Below are positions 1 to 13,544 of a DNA stretch of 64,000 bases, in pieces; positions within the stretch are counted from its first letter, which is position 1, and each line of letters starts with the position of its first letter. The notes under the pieces are model-generated. The model was not told the origin of the DNA. It worked only from the letters and a program-made list of their open reading frames with translations, and did not search any database. The stretch is from assembly GCF_020497125.1 (NCBI RefSeq), contig NC_059082.1, forward strand, positions 63,256,948 to 63,320,947, given 5' to 3'. The stretch is from Mauremys mutica. Lineage: Eukaryota > Chordata > Testudines > Geoemydidae. A program made the position numbers and the translations under genes.

Positions 1-362
1 ACACGGGACTACACAGGGAGAATCGTATGATTCCATTCCAAGAGAGGTGGTGGCCTGAGGCCTAGAGGTGGGGTGCTCTCGGAGAGACCAGGCATGGCCA
101 GAGGTGACTCTGTCTGGTATCTGACAGTTGCCACTCCGTGCTCTCCATTATCTGACAGCATGAGATGAACAAAATAAGGCTGGTAGTTGTAGCACATTCA
201 TAACCTTTGGAAATGGGGATGCTGATAAGGACTTAGATAACCCTGAAAAATGCCTGGATTTCTCCTGAGGTAGTAGGCATGTTATGGGGATGTAAAGGAA
301 ATTTTCAATGCAGATAGAGATCCCTACATTTCAGAGAACTCCTACCTTCTCTAGGGCTTGTC
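1..362. other. Intronic/unassigned sequence, no feature seen
   Basis: This lies in the presumed large TEKT5 intron downstream of exon 5. It holds only short unrelated reading frames and no repeat that I recognise. Confidence 0.5.
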
Positions 363-860
363 TTCCCCCAACAGTTCCACCAGTTTAACTGAAGTCTGTT
401 TAAAAACTAGTTCAGTTAAACAAGTGCAAACCCCTGCCTGGACATCTATATCTTTTACAGCTGGCTTATGCAGGTTGAGTACAGACCAATATAAGTTATA
501 TAAACTGCTGTGGCCACTCAGAGATTTGCATGAGTTTAATCAAATGGGTTTTAAACACCCTTCAGTTAAACTGGTGAAACTTTCATATTCACAGCAGACA
601 AAGCCAGGTCAAGCTAAACTAAGATAAGCCACATAGGCCTTACCTACACACACGTTGTATTGATTAGTTGTACAGTTTAGAAACTGACGTCGTTACATCA
701 GTGCAACCCCACATGTGGCTACTTATTTCAGTTGGAGTGATTTACATGATTTAGCTTAAGAGTCATTATCACGGAAAGTTTGTTCTTTAAACTGATTTAG
801 TTTAAACTGGTGCAAGTTTGGGAATAGACAAGAACCGATATATGTGGACGCATAGCTGTT
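363..860. repeat. Decayed MITE-like sequence with TTTAAACTGGTGCAA-type motifs
   Basis: Several diverged copies of a short motif occur on both strands, such as the stretches around 373-425, 548-575 and 789-815 (cagtttaact, ttcagttaaac, tttaaactggtgcaa). This is typical of subterminal repeats in old turtle DNA-transposon MITEs. Exact ends were not found. Confidence 0.4.
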
Positions 861-2923
861 GTCAGGATGGCAGGCGGCTGCCCAGACGCTTTGATCCCTA
901 AGGAGGCTTTGTCTGTTTGTAAAGTGTTGGAGGATTTTCCCTATAGCAAAACAGTCTGATTCTATGACTAGAACGCAGATTGTACTGAAAGGCAGTGAAG
1001 CTAAGAGGAGCACGCCTCTCCTGCTCATGTTAGCATTTCCTTTTGTAATTTAGTAATCACCATATAAGTAATCTTGTATATACTTACACCACTAACAGTA
1101 TGAGTTTTGTACCCACCTATCCCGCAAAAGAAAAACGTAGTGATAAGATTATATTGTTATATAAACAGATATTGTACATACTGTGCTACCAGCTACATAT
1201 AGCTTATTTTCCCCCCTCAGGATAGAAATCAGAGCAAGAGACCTAATTAAGTTAAATGGATTGTGATTCATTCTGCACAAAATCCACATCCTTGTTCTTC
1301 CCGTATAGCAAACACAGTAGGTCCAAAAGGTTTTGTTTCTGATCTATTGTTGTTGTTCAAAAAGTAGAACTTGAGTAGTTTCCAACATCTGCAGAATCTC
1401 CTTTGCCTGTTGTAGCTTTGCTCAGTGCTGCTAGGGTTGTTTTTAATATTACAAGGAGCTCTCCCTCCTTCTACCCTGGCAAAAGATCTGGTTTCTAACT
1501 ATGTTGCCAGTGGTTTAGCAGATGTTTGTGGGTGAGATCTTACAGAGCCTCTTACTACTATGCCTCACTCAGGCAACTAAAATCACTATTTACCTTTAAT
1601 GCAAACCAAAATATTACTTCAGCCTGCATGGGTGTAACAGGAATCTGAGGGAAAGAAACACGCACTACTTCTAGAGGTTAGCCATTCCTTATCAGGCTCC
1701 TCCTTTCCTGTGTTTGTATTGCAGCTTCTGTCTCTACAGTAGCTCTTTCCATGCTATGCCTGGTTGTGTGCCAGTGGGCCAAATTCACTAGGGTGTAATT
1801 CCTTTGCCTCCAGCAGTGCTACATGTGGGGTGATGTTGGTCTAGCATATTAATCTCACTTTCGTGAGTACTACAATTCATTCCAAATAGTTTTGAATAAT
1901 AAAAAAAAGTGTGTAATACAAATAAAAAATCTGGCCCAGGTCTCCTCAGCACATAAAACATCAGGCAAAAATGTATTCATAACTAATTCTTTACCTGCTG
2001 GGTGGGTCCTGGGTTTCTGCTTAAAATGGAATGGAGGACATGTGCATTCTGAGTGAGGCATGCCACGATAGCACCTTTTCAGCCAGACCCGACTACCAGC
2101 CCCTCCCTTGTTTGTCTCTCGAGCAGGTGGATGGGATGATTCAGGTTAGCTGAGCAAGTGGTTCCTGCCTGCTTTACTGAGCAATTGAAGCAGCCCAGGA
2201 TAGACTAGGCACCACACCCTGGAGGGGAGAGGCAGTTTGAAATGTATTTGTGAGGGAAAAGAAACAGGCGGGCTCAGCGGCCCCTTGTACACTGCGGTGA
2301 CTTAGTCTGGGTGAGCACATGGGAGGTTGTGGGAGAAGCAAGGAAGTGGTGGGGATATGCCCAAATGTGAACAATGCAGTTCCACTGGCCACAGTCCCAG
2401 AGAGCAAAGCATCTCCTGTAACCTATAGGCTGTGATAGTGACTGGGTCCTGCCCCCTCTCCTCCAGCTTGAGTGAAGTATTCTATTAAAAGCACAGAGCT
2501 TTTTATGATGTGGAAGGGACAGAGCAGAGCCCACTATTATCTACTATGGACAATGCTGAGCAGATCCAATATATGGCAGTGCGTGTTTTACAAATGTCTA
2601 AGCTTGACAGACTCCATCCCACAACTGTGTTCTTAGTCTCCTGTGAAAAGCCCATTGTCTTGAATTTCACCTTCAATGAGCAAAGAGAACATTAGGGCCA
2701 GATTCTCACTCTGGCCCCATTTCTACCCTACCTCCACTTGTGTGCAGGAGCAGTTTGTACCTTTGTGTACAGGTGTTAACATTTTCAGCCCTGTGTGTGT
2801 TGGTATGCGTCAGACCCGTGACTCTTGAAAAGCTGCTTTTATTTGTATTAGTATTCTTACACGCCACTTCTCACCCTGAATGTGCTGGTGATGGTGGAAG
2901 GAGGCAGGAGGTTTCCTACACAC
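861..2923. other. Intronic sequence without recognised genes
   Basis: Unique-looking AT-moderate intron sequence. No exon of TEKT5 or any other gene was recognised on either strand. Confidence 0.5.
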
Positions 2924-3045
2924 CAGTGGTTCTCACCTGGTGGTCTATGGACTCCTGGAGGTCCACAGATTGTCTAAGATATCCAAAGGGGTCAACATCT
3001 CCAAACGTTGTAGGGTCCACAAATGAAAAAAGATTGAGAATGATT
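2924..3045. mobile_element. Short hAT-type MITE (122 bp)
   Basis: It begins CAGTGGTTCTCA and ends TTGAGAATGATTG, an imperfect terminal inverted repeat of the CAGTGGTTCTCAA class. Flanking 8-mers ctacacac and cgatacac match at 6 of 8 positions, consistent with an old hAT target duplication. Confidence 0.6.
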
Positions 3046-3189
3046 GCGATACACAGAGCCCAGGGGCCCATCAAGACAGGAGGAGCCATATCACTTGGAT
3101 CACAGCCATATTTCCTATTGGCTTCCAACATCAGCTGAAAGCCATGGAGGGAGACATAGTTCTGAAGTTTGATAGCATTGTCTTATGGC

Positions 3190-3827
3190 TATGGCCCTAC
3201 CAAATTCATGTTGCGTTTTGGTCAATTTCATGGTCATAGGATTTTAAAAATCCTAAATGTCATGATTTAAGATATTTAACTCTGAAATGTCATGGTGTTG
3301 TAACTGTAGGGGTCATGACCCAAAAGAGGGTAGTGGGGGGGAAGAGGGTTATAAGGTTATTGTAGGGGGGTTGGGGTATTGCCACCCTAATTTCTGTGCT
3401 GCTGCTGTTGGTGGCATTGGCCTTCACAGCTGGGCAGCCAGAGGGTGGCAGCTACTGGCCGGGAGTCCAGGTCGGAAGGCATCACTGCCCCAGCAGCAGC
3501 AGCAGCACAAAAATAAGGCTGGCATGGTATAGTATTGCTACCCTTATTTCTAGGCTGCTCCCTTCAGAGCTGGGCCCTCGTCTAGCAGCCACCACTCTCC
3601 AACAACCCAGCTCTGAAGGCTGTGCAGAAGTAAGGGTGGCAATACCACGGCCCCCCTACAATGTTGCAAAACCCCGCCCTGCAACCTCCATTTAGGTTGG
3701 GATCCCCAGTTTGAGAAATGCTGGTCTCCCCTATGGCATCTGTATAGTATAGGGTAAAAGTATACAAAAGACCAGATTTCATGGTCCGTGACGCAGTTTT
3801 CATGGCCATAAATTTGGTAGGGCCCTA
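3190..3827. mobile_element. Non-autonomous hAT-like DNA transposon (638 bp)
   Basis: The terminal inverted repeats are TATGGCCCTACCAAATT on the left and AATTTGGTAGGGCCCTA on the right, 16 of 17 complementary. Subterminal sequence has repeated TCATGG motifs. No transposase frame is present. The 8-bp flanks match at 5 of 8 positions, so the superfamily call is inferred. Confidence 0.7.
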
Positions 3828-3906
3828 TTTAGGGGTAGTATCTAGGTTAGTTATGGTGATTTTTGTACCATATTCTGGGTAATAACAGGAGATGTCTCCA
3901 TGCTTG

Positions 3907-4287
3907 TGTGAAAGTAGAATGAATTGTATTGTAAAAATAAGAATGGATTAAAGAAATGTTGTATGTACCTTTAAGCAGAAATGCTAAAAGAAATGTTGAA
4001 ATATAGGTGCCAGGAAAAGAAACATTAGGCATAAACAATGGTGCTAATGGCAAAACATTAACAGAAGATCGGTAATAGTTAGTAAGGAAATAAGATGTGC
4101 ATGCCTAGCCCAGGTAAACTTATCTGATTCTGCATCCTTTGTTATCTTGTTAAGTTCTCACCCTTTTATCTGTATAAATAAGATAGTTTGTGTCTTGCAT
4201 GGTGCTCACATTATCTGGGTGTTATTAGCAGAGCGCTGTGCTAATAAAACAGAGTGGTCTGACAAACTGTGAGTCCTAACTTTGACA
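3907..4287 (+). mobile_element. Solo LTR of an endogenous retrovirus-like family (381 bp)
   Basis: It begins TGTGAAAG and ends CTTTGACA, flanked by perfect CTTG duplications at 3903-3906 and 4288-4291. A TATA-like box (TATAAATA) lies at about 4173-4180 and a polyadenylation signal AATAAA at 4243-4248. This is the expected layout of an LTR promoter and R region. No internal retroviral sequence flanks it, so it is a solo LTR left by recombination. A second copy of the family is at 60654-61046 on the minus strand. Confidence 0.85.
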
Positions 4288-4291
4288 CTTG

Positions 4292-6726
4292 TAAACCCAA
4301 AATGGCTCTTTATTAAAAAAGCTACAGAGGTGCTGCAACTGCAGCTAAAATTAAAGCCATGTGCACACAGACTGACTTCCTGGGACCTCCTGCAAACTAT
4401 GCTCCTCCCTCCAAGTTCTGTACAGTTTTCTGTAGCAGCACACTGCTGCTACTGCAGTTCTTCCATCTCTCTGCCTGGCAGCAAGGACCCCATAACTGAT
4501 ACTTTTCTCTAGAGTCACATTATTGGACTGGAGGTGCTGTGAGTGACTGCTATAGGGTGAATGAAACATACTGTATAACCATATCTGCATAGGCCACACA
4601 GCCTTCTGCACAGGCAATGAACATGCATTTGCTCCCTTCAGAACATGGAAGGCATGGGATTATCTTGTTCTCTTATAGGAAATTGAATGAATGCATGTTT
4701 GTTTTTCCCCTCAAGTAATATACAGTGACAAGTACAGAAAAATCATTTTTCATGTTTAGACTTCACTCAAGCTACATGGGGCTTGTGCAATTTGCATTCT
4801 TTCAGTTAGCAGACTTTTAAAATTTGAGAAGGGTAAGATGTGACTCTACTTGGGAAGCATTTCTTTTTATTGTGGCTGTCTTTATAGAGCAGTTGTCACT
4901 AGAAACACTCAAGAAGTTATGAGAGTTTTATTATACAAGTAAATCACTTACATTTTTTCACAGTTTTATGCGTTCAGCTATAATTTCCCTTTGAATTAGC
5001 ACAAAAAGCAATAACTACAAAGCACTCCTTACACCATACGGCTTCAGTAAATGTTCAGATGTATTGCTCACCGAGCTGAGAATATTGTGAAAGCATATTA
5101 TGCACAGTCAAGGAAACTGATTACTGCCACTGAAAAAATAGTATTTGAACCTGCCTGTGAACTCGCAATACAAACTGAAGACATGCAGCCATCTTTAAAC
5201 TTTGACTGCTCATGTTTCTAATAGATGTGGTTTAGGCTTATTCCGTGTTCCTGGCCTCTATTTTTTTTTTAAACACTGTCATCTAGAACACACAAAGAAA
5301 AATGCCCTAGGGTAATCACCTCCAACACATGGCAGAAGCTCTATACAAATAGCCTTTGATTACACATGCTGGCTACACATTGGATTAAATCATTCAAATA
5401 ATCTAAAATGCATAACAGGATTGGTGGGGAGAATCACCAGATAGTGTTGCACCAGTCCACGTCATTTCTGGAGGACCTCCAAAGGCAGGAAGAAAAAACA
5501 ATAAATCCTAAATTATGTGTTCCTGAAAGAGTCTAACCAGAGATTGGCTTCAGCAGCTGCCCATCATACACCCTTCACTTACAGAAAATAAGCAGAATTT
5601 TGTGCTGTGGCATTCCTGAGGGTTTATAAAAACTGCTGTTCACTTCCACCTCATCAAGGCTGTGGCTGTTACTGGCTGGATTCAATATTACTGGGAACAA
5701 GAGCTGTTGAAATCTCACTCATACTTCATGGTGTGATCAGAATAACCTTACACACAACATATTTTCAAAATATTATGCTCAGTCCCTAGCTGTGAATGTC
5801 CTTGTTTCTGTGTTTTTTGCTAAGTGCCTAGGAGCTGAATACACTAAGGTACAGTCAGGTAATAACAACGTAGCTGCAGGATTGTGCCTCGGTGTTTGGT
5901 AATTTCCTCTGTTTGTTTCATGGTCTGATCTAATATTCTAGTTGTACATATTTCATGTTTAAGTAATTTCTTGCTAGTTATGTCGTTTCCCTGAGTGATT
6001 AGTGTAATTATGGTTGACTTCACAATTAGTGTTACGACACCTGAGCATAATATTTCAAGGTTTAATGATTATATGTAATAATCTTTGACTAAATTTATCC
6101 CTGGTATAACTCAGAATTTAAATCAAGTAAGTCAAAGCTGGATGAATTTGGCCCAACATCTTTTCAACTGTATCTATCTTAAGGTTTTATGCTGCTGCTG
6201 AGACCTGAATGCTGTCCTCTATGTAAAATCAATTAGCAATAGAAAAGTTCCTAGGAGACTTCACGATATCTCTGGCTCCTCTCTTTTCAGGGTCAAAAAA
6301 ACTGCTTGGAGGTAGTGTTTTGGGTTGGTTGGTTGGTTGATCTGTTTTTAGTTTCAGGTCACTTTTGTCTTCTGCCTTTTTAAGTTTTGTTTTGATGGGG
6401 GGCATGGGTAGCATCCCAAGGTCCATAAAGAAAGTAAAAGGCAGGTACATTTAAAACAAATATTTATAATACTTCTCTACAAAGTGTATCATCAGCCTAT
6501 AGAATTCTTTGCCAGGCGGGTCATGCAATCAAATATTTTAGCTGGATTGAAAAGAGGATTGAATAAGTATGAGTAGTAACATTTGTACAGCAGTTGTGCA
6601 TGCTAAGAGAGGGGTAATCAAATTTCATACTTTAGAGCATCAGCTGATCAACATGGAGTCTGCCTGGAAGATTTTTTCCCCCTCCATGTATAGCATTACA
6701 CAAGTGATTAGGCACACTGTGTGTGT
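4292..6726. other. Intronic sequence without recognised genes
   Basis: No exon, RNA gene or clear repeat was recognised. There are short T-rich and A-rich tracts only. Confidence 0.45.
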
Positions 6727-6731
6727 GGAGG

Positions 6732-7430
6732 TGTAGCAGGGTGGACCCCTGCTCCTGCCCTGAAGAGTTAAAAACAGCCCTGGGAGGGGGATGTGGCTGG
6801 AGAAAGCAGCTTTTAAGCTGGGCTGAATAGGAAGTGGCTGCAGCTGGGCCACGCCCCAATCAGGCCCAGCTCGCCTCTATATGAGGCTATGAGCCAGAAG
6901 CCCAAACAGACACTCTCTCTCTTCATTCAGAGGGAGATGGGCCTGGCTGCAGGGAGCTAGACCGGGTACCTGAGTGGAGCAGGGCTGGGGAAAGGCTGAG
7001 GAGCTGGGGAGCTCCAGCCTGGAAAGCCCCAGGCTGCCACCTAGCATTGGGCTAACAGGTACTGGGGGTTGCAGGGGCAACCCAGGGGTAGGTCAAGGCA
7101 GCAGGTCCAAACCCTCCTTGCCAGTGATGAACAGGCTGATACTGCAGTCTGCCCCAGGACGTGGGGCTAGACAATGACTGGCAGTGGCCACACACTGAGG
7201 CAAGGTGGGGATAGAAGGTGGGGGTTCCCTCAGAGGGGAGACCCTGAGAGAAAGGGGTTACTGCCAGGGGGCAGCACCCCATGTAAAAGGGCACCAGGGT
7301 CCAGGGAGGGACTCTGGGCCAGGGAACAGGCGGATCACTGGCCTGCAGAGGGCACTCCGTGCTGGAAACTGAGCTAATTCCCCGGAGTCACCAGCAGGAG
7401 GCGCCACAGGGGTGAGTCCGACCCCTTACA
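6732..7430 (+). mobile_element. Solo LTR, Ty3/gypsy-like (699 bp)
   Basis: It begins TGTAGCAGGG and ends CCCCTTACA, flanked by perfect GGAGG duplications at 6727-6731 and 7431-7435. A 5-bp duplication and TG...CA ends are standard for LTR elements. It is GC-rich compared with the surrounding intron, with a possible TATA motif (CTATATGAGG) near 6877. No pol or gag sequence adjoins it. The gypsy assignment rests on general similarity of composition and length to turtle gypsy LTRs and is inferred. Confidence 0.75.
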
Positions 7431-7435
7431 GGAGG

Positions 7436-8989
7436 GTGGTGCCGTGAGCTTGATAGATTATTGCAACCTTTCCTTACAAAGCTTCCCAATAAAACTAAAT
7501 GGGCTGAAGTAAACACAGTAAACAATCTTCAGAGTTCAATACCAGAGCAATCTTTGAGCTGTAAGGATGCCAAAAAGCACCTGTGAAATCCTAATAGTTT
7601 TATTTATATCTCAGTTATGCCAACTGAATTTTTGCATAGACTAGAAAAGACTGTCAGGTTATAAATACATTTAAAAGAACAAAATAAGACTCATATGTAT
7701 CTTAACATGAGGCTGAGAAATTCTAAGTCTTTAAAGGGAAAAAATATCTGTCAACAGGGAAATTAACTGGGAGAAATATTTATACAGACCACATAACTCT
7801 TTACATTTTCAAGAATATGACCCCCAGCTCAAACTAATGTTAAATTTTGAAAACATTATTCTAGCTATATTGAAAGAGGTACAAAAGCTGTATCTTAGTA
7901 ATTTAACAAAGGAAAACAGCCTATTGGAAACAAGACTGTAAGAAAGGTAGTCCTCCAAAAGAGTTATTAATGTGGAAAAAAGTAAGAAATTTAGTTGATT
8001 AAAACAGTACTAATCTTACTTTATTTTTCAGTTGTTCACTAAACACACACATTAAAGTCAGACATTCTTTTCATGAAGTTTGGAATGTCTGCTCTTGCTA
8101 ATTTTGAAAAAATATTTCTCAAGCAATCAAACTGCACTGTTAAGAACCAGACTTTAATCTATATTACACAAGTACTGTTAATACAATTAGAGGAAAGGTT
8201 GCTACTCAAATTAGTTATGCTAATAAAATTAGTTAGCCAGTCCTCTGTCATCAGTAACCTTAGACAGAGTTCTGATAATTGTTTACTTCAGATTCTGTTG
8301 AATCTGAGATATAAGTAGTAAGATTACTGTGGTTTCTCAGGTCGGGCAATCAATTTGAGATAACCTTAGGTAGAGAGCTAAAGAAACGTACTTTGATCTT
8401 CTAATTTAAGACAAATTATAAAATGTAGGACCATTAGGAAAGACGTATTAAGTATACTGTCTTCGGTCTCAGGAACAAGGTTCTTTGCAATCATTAACAA
8501 AGTTTTAATTTGAATCTCTTACCTCCAGCACCTCCCATTCACTCTGGTTCTAAACTGATGAAGAAGACCATTTCCCCTGTCTGAAAATACTACATCCCTA
8601 AATGCTTCCCTTCTAGGTAACTTACTTAATATGTCCATCACTGTATTTCCTACCATACAGCCCTTGCTAAGTGTAAGGGAAGGTTTTACTACTGCATATT
8701 CAGAAGATTAATATTCCCTTGGGTCAAATTCTGGTCCCTGTGCCAAGCCTGTGTAAACCAATTTGGCACAGATGGGCTCTGCAGTGGTTGTAAGGGAGGG
8801 ATTTTCCCTCCAGCCACTGAGCAGTAGCAGAGCATCAGTAATGCCAGTCACAGATATTTTGCATAATAATACCACAGCCGTGTGTGAGAGAGAGAATGTC
8901 TTCATCTCCATTACAGTATTAGCGAAGTTTCACTTATAGTGGATGGTCAATCCAATCTGTCTTCACACAGCAGCTTAGCAAAGTCCCTC
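7436..8989. other. Intronic sequence without recognised genes
   Basis: AT-rich intron sequence. No conserved coding block or repeat termini were recognised. Confidence 0.45.
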
Positions 8990-8992
8990 TGA

Positions 8993-9403
8993 ATGTGCTT
9001 ACACTGCAGCTGGGAGGGACCTTCACAACCTAAGCAGATACACTCACGCTAGCTGGGCTCAAGCTCACCCAACCCTCTGCACTTGAGCTGGGGTGGCTAA
9101 CCCGAATCTCTGCCACAGCCACGATTCCCACACAACTATTTTTAGCCTGTTAGCCCTATGGCTCTGTCTACTCTGGAATCCAAGATGTTATTGCAGCTCA
9201 GCTAGACGTACCCGCAGTAGCATGGCTAAAAATAGCAGGTTAGATACAGGGGTGCCGTCTTCAGCAATGCAGGTCTGTATGCAGGGTCCCTGGTGTGCTT
9301 GTACAGCCTACACTGCTGCATTTACACTATTTTTTAGCTGTTCTAGCACTGGTATGTCTGCCTGGGCTGCAATCACACCTCAGATTGCAGTGTACATATA
9401 CCC
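8993..9403. mobile_element. Probable Harbinger-type MITE (411 bp)
   Basis: The right end GCAGTGTACATATACCC mirrors the left end ATGTGCTTACACTGC imperfectly. The flanks show TGA on both sides (8990-8992 and after 9403). The internal palindromic pieces CTATTTTTAGC and GCTAAAAATAG support a MITE. No coding capacity is visible. Confidence 0.5.
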
Positions 9404-12400
9404 TGAGTGTGAGGAGACTTCATGTTACATTGCAAATCAAATCACTTTGATTCATACCAAACTGAACAGACCCTTATAGCTATGGCAGTGTCACACAATT
9501 GTGGTCCCTCTGGACATGCTCCCAACTTCCCCTGTCCCCCATGCTCTGCCATGAAGTGCTTTATTATGGAGTACTGCCCCATGGCATGCTGGGAGGGCAG
9601 GATTCTCCTCCATGGCCTGTCTATGAACCATTCCCTTCCTTCTGCCCCACATGCAGGAACCACGGTGGTTTTGCTCACACCAGTGAGGGCAGGAATTCCT
9701 CCAATATCATGAGATTAATCAGTCATTCCCTGCTCTTCCCCACAGGGTAGCATTCAGGAGAAATGCATGAGGTGACTTATTTTTCACCTCTACGTGTTTG
9801 TCAGCACAGGCCTAATATGTATCTATTTGTGGACAAAAATATATATTTCCTCCTTTTAAACAGGTTTTTCTGGGCAAGTTTGAGCTGATCGTACCAGCAC
9901 ACCCCTTTGCAATCACTTCTTAGTCACAGTTCACTAATCATCTGAGACTTTTACTCTTAAACAGGTTCCAGTATTAAAGAATAAAATTAACTGTTTGTTC
10001 AACTATCAGGAATGGGTGTGGAAAGCTATAAGAGCCTGAGATATGAAGGCTGAAAATACCCCATGTGTGTAATCCAGGGTCAGCGGTGTAACCTGTTGTG
10101 GAGGATGAGTCCCACACCTGCCCCCGCCACTCCAACTTTTTACTGTCCACTGTATGTGCTTTTCAATGTGACTGCAGGTCCAACACATTTTCACAACCAC
10201 TTCTTTCCTCCCCCATCAAGTTTTAATATGTTTTTAGCTAAGCCTATTGTAAGCTAAGTGCTGAGGTGTCAGGCCCGGCCCTGCCCTTGTTACTAAATTC
10301 ATGAGCACTCAGATCAGCTTCAATGGACAGATCTATAGCAGCTGACCTCTGAAAATATTTCGAAGGAGGTATCCAGATTCTGATTTTTACTGCAAGGGAG
10401 AGCATGGGACACCTTACAACTATCGTAAAATCTAGAACCAGGAGTGAAGCAGTGCAACCTCCTTTGATCCCCTCAATAAAGAATGGGGGCATAAGAATGT
10501 AAAATGTATTTGTTTTTTCTTTCTAGCCACCACGTAAGCATGTTCTATTGTTGCTAAGGAAGGAAAAAAGCCCTTCAGCTTTGTCTAAAAAATAAATTAT
10601 TTGATCTTGGGGAGTGAGTGATGGAATATCTTATTTAAATAAGTTGGAGGGGAAGTGGCTAGATACACAGAATCAAACTGAAGTTATGATTTATTAAGTT
10701 TGCTTATGTGGCTGACTTTGTATTTTTGTATTGTGATGGTTTTTGTTTGACATGACTGGCCCAGGTGAAACAGTCATGGACACAATCTAAATAAATAGGC
10801 TGGAGCCTTTTGACTTCTTCCAAAATACAATCTGTTTACTCTGTTTGAAATTGCCTTTTATTTCTTTTCTCCATTGTTCTCCAAAATGTGGTCTGACAAA
10901 CCAGCACTTGTTTGTTTTTAAATCAAACCAATTTGGCAGCAGGGAGAAATAAACCAACTCTTCTAGTTGTAAATGCTTTTCTGCACTCATATAAAGTAAA
11001 AATGTCCATATCAAAAAAGCAGTTTACTCTCCAGTATCAAGTTCTGTAGTGTCACTGGTGCACTATGCTGTGTTTTACCATCAGAAAATATAAAGGACTG
11101 TGACCTTGAGTCACAAAAGTTCTCACTGATCTCAAAGGATCTACTCACATGAGTTACAATTTGTTGTGAGTTGACCAATGAATGGGTATGGCTGAGACAT
11201 AAAATCTAGCTTGAATTGGTAGCTAAGGCATGTGGCTTACCAGCTGCAGTTATTTATATTTTCATAGTTTTACTAATCATGTCTGATTTTATAATATATT
11301 TTATATCCACATACAGATGAGTGGCAGAAAGTCAGTGTTGCAGGAAGGGTGGGGCTGTGTTTTACCTTTGGAAATACAAACACTCCTGAAAATGTTACAA
11401 GTGTTCTGCATTGTACTTTGCCGACTGAAATAATAAATTGCTTAGGTATGGTATAAAACAGGACTATGTAAACATGTCACTTGTGGTCTGATATGACTGC
11501 TTCCCACAGTGACTACTGGAACCTCTCATATGCAAACATCCTACTCCATTGTTGTTTTCTGGGAGAGTGAAACCAAGGTAATTATCCATGTTAATGTACA
11601 TCTTGGAGAAAAGAGATGCAAGCATTTTACGGAAAGACTGGCGCTATGATAAGACTTTCCTTTTCTTTCCTGGTGCAAAAGGGTGGATGTATTTTTTCCC
11701 CCAATTCTAAAATATGGAATCTGGCATGGGGTCCTTAAGGCTATAATTGGACAGTCTCTCTTGTAAAGAGGAATGGTGACAATTACATCCCAAGGGTTCT
11801 GTACTATATTCCATGGGCTATTCAGTTCACTAGCTTCAAATTCCGGTCCTTGGACAGTGCAGATCCCAGCTTGAGAACCCAGTAGGCTAAGGGACATAAT
11901 CTTATTTTTTTCTTGGGGGATATCTATGCTGAAAACCCCAAAAAGGCCATTTAGACCCCATCTACAGACCTACTTCCTGCAACAGTTGCTAGATGTGATC
12001 ATCTAACCTGACATCCTGTCTAACCCAGGCCATTGGACTTCTCTTAATTAATGCCTGCTTCCAGTCCAAAGACTGTAGTTGAACAAGAACACATAGTTTA
12101 GAAAAAGATCCAGTTTTGATTTAAAAATTTCCAGGGATAGAGAATCCACCACGACCCTTTGTAAAGGAGCAGCTAGTTAGCACCCACTGAAAATCCCATG
12201 GGTAGGAACCTATGGCTCGCTTCCAGATTAAGTCAGTGATGAGGGAGAGTCCCCGGTGAAGTAAGGGTAACAGGAAACAGCAGCTGGACAGAAAATGTAA
12301 GAATGAAAGCGGACTTACTGACCGCCTACAAGTGTTCTTATGAGACTTCCCTCCCACTGGCTTGGATGTTTGCTCTGAATTTGGATCCTGAGCATTTTTA

Positions 12401-13544
12401 GGGTTCAGACAAATAACCAAGTCTCCAACAGCATAAAGGGTAAGTACAAAGCTGATCTTTGCTAAGACAAGATGTCTGCAAATTCCTCTCTTGTTCCTCT
12501 GACTGAATGCAAATTAGTTCAGTTTTTACAGTCAAAAATGTGGTGGAACAATTGATATATCCTGTAAAATGATACAGCCTGGATTATCTTCATCCTGTGT
12601 GGTGTCTGATGACTAGTTCAGCAGGATCAAGTGCTTTCAGTTTCTAATGTAATGCAGCAAAGAGGCAAGGGCTGTGCCAGTAGATTTGGTGGGGATTTTT
12701 CCCCCTTTGTGCTCTTTATATAACCGTATCAAATCCACAAAATCTGTTTTCCAAAACCCACAATAAGAAGTTCTTAGATGCGTTCCTTGATGTTGCAACC
12801 TTAAGGGTTTTGAAGTTGATTTAAGATAAACTTTGTGAAGTCTGTTGGGAACAGCTGAGTTTAACTGAGCTACATCTGAATGAAGAGGGCTAGTAGCTAC
12901 GCTCCCGTGATGTGATCCTACCTGGTTGACGATGACAAAAGTCCCACGGGAGAAGGAGTGCAGTTTGATTGGCCATCTTTTAATTGTACTACATGATCAT
13001 TTCTCACTTCCTAATAGGAAACAGAGCACTCATCTTTGATAAGAGACTGGCATGCCTGGTAACACACCAGCAGTGCTGGTAGGAGACCAAATACTTTCAT
13101 ATACAGATGGGTTACTTTGTAGTCATTACCCTGAGTTTTGTGTAGCTTGTTACCTTATGGATGCCAAAGTTGGAGACGTTGTCATTGTTGGGCAAATTCC
13201 GGCAAAACTTTTGGTGCTGCGCTTGACATAAGAAAAACTGGAGGAAAAAATCTTCATTGCATAGATACATTAAATGTACCTTTAGCGTGTAAGGAAGTAG
13301 AGTAAATGAGGTCTCCTTTGCAATAGTGTGCACAGGTCTGGTTTTTGTAGAAAAGGATATTCTAGAACAGGGAAGCTAAACAGAATACTAGAGGAGCCCA
13401 GTTTGTCTCCACACTTTGTATTTTAAAAACACAAACTCAGTATTCTTTTGGAAGGAATCAGAAGGCTCAGTCTGCAGCTGCTGAGTTCAGTAGCAGAACT
13501 GCTATTAACTTGGACAGATCTGCATTACTGCCCCACATTGGTGT
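9404..13544. other. Intronic sequence without recognised genes
   Basis: No TEKT5 continuation exon and no repeat with clear termini were seen over this 4.1 kb. Short reading frames here have no recognisable domains. Confidence 0.45.

Noticed and set aside
3287..3809. Reading frames of 75-99 codons on both strands
   Set aside because: They sit inside the 638-bp hAT-like element with GGCCCTACCAAATT ends and have no conserved domain.
9093..9479. A 128-codon plus-strand frame
   Set aside because: It overlaps a MITE-like element, is Cys/Ser-rich and low-complexity, and has no start context or family match.
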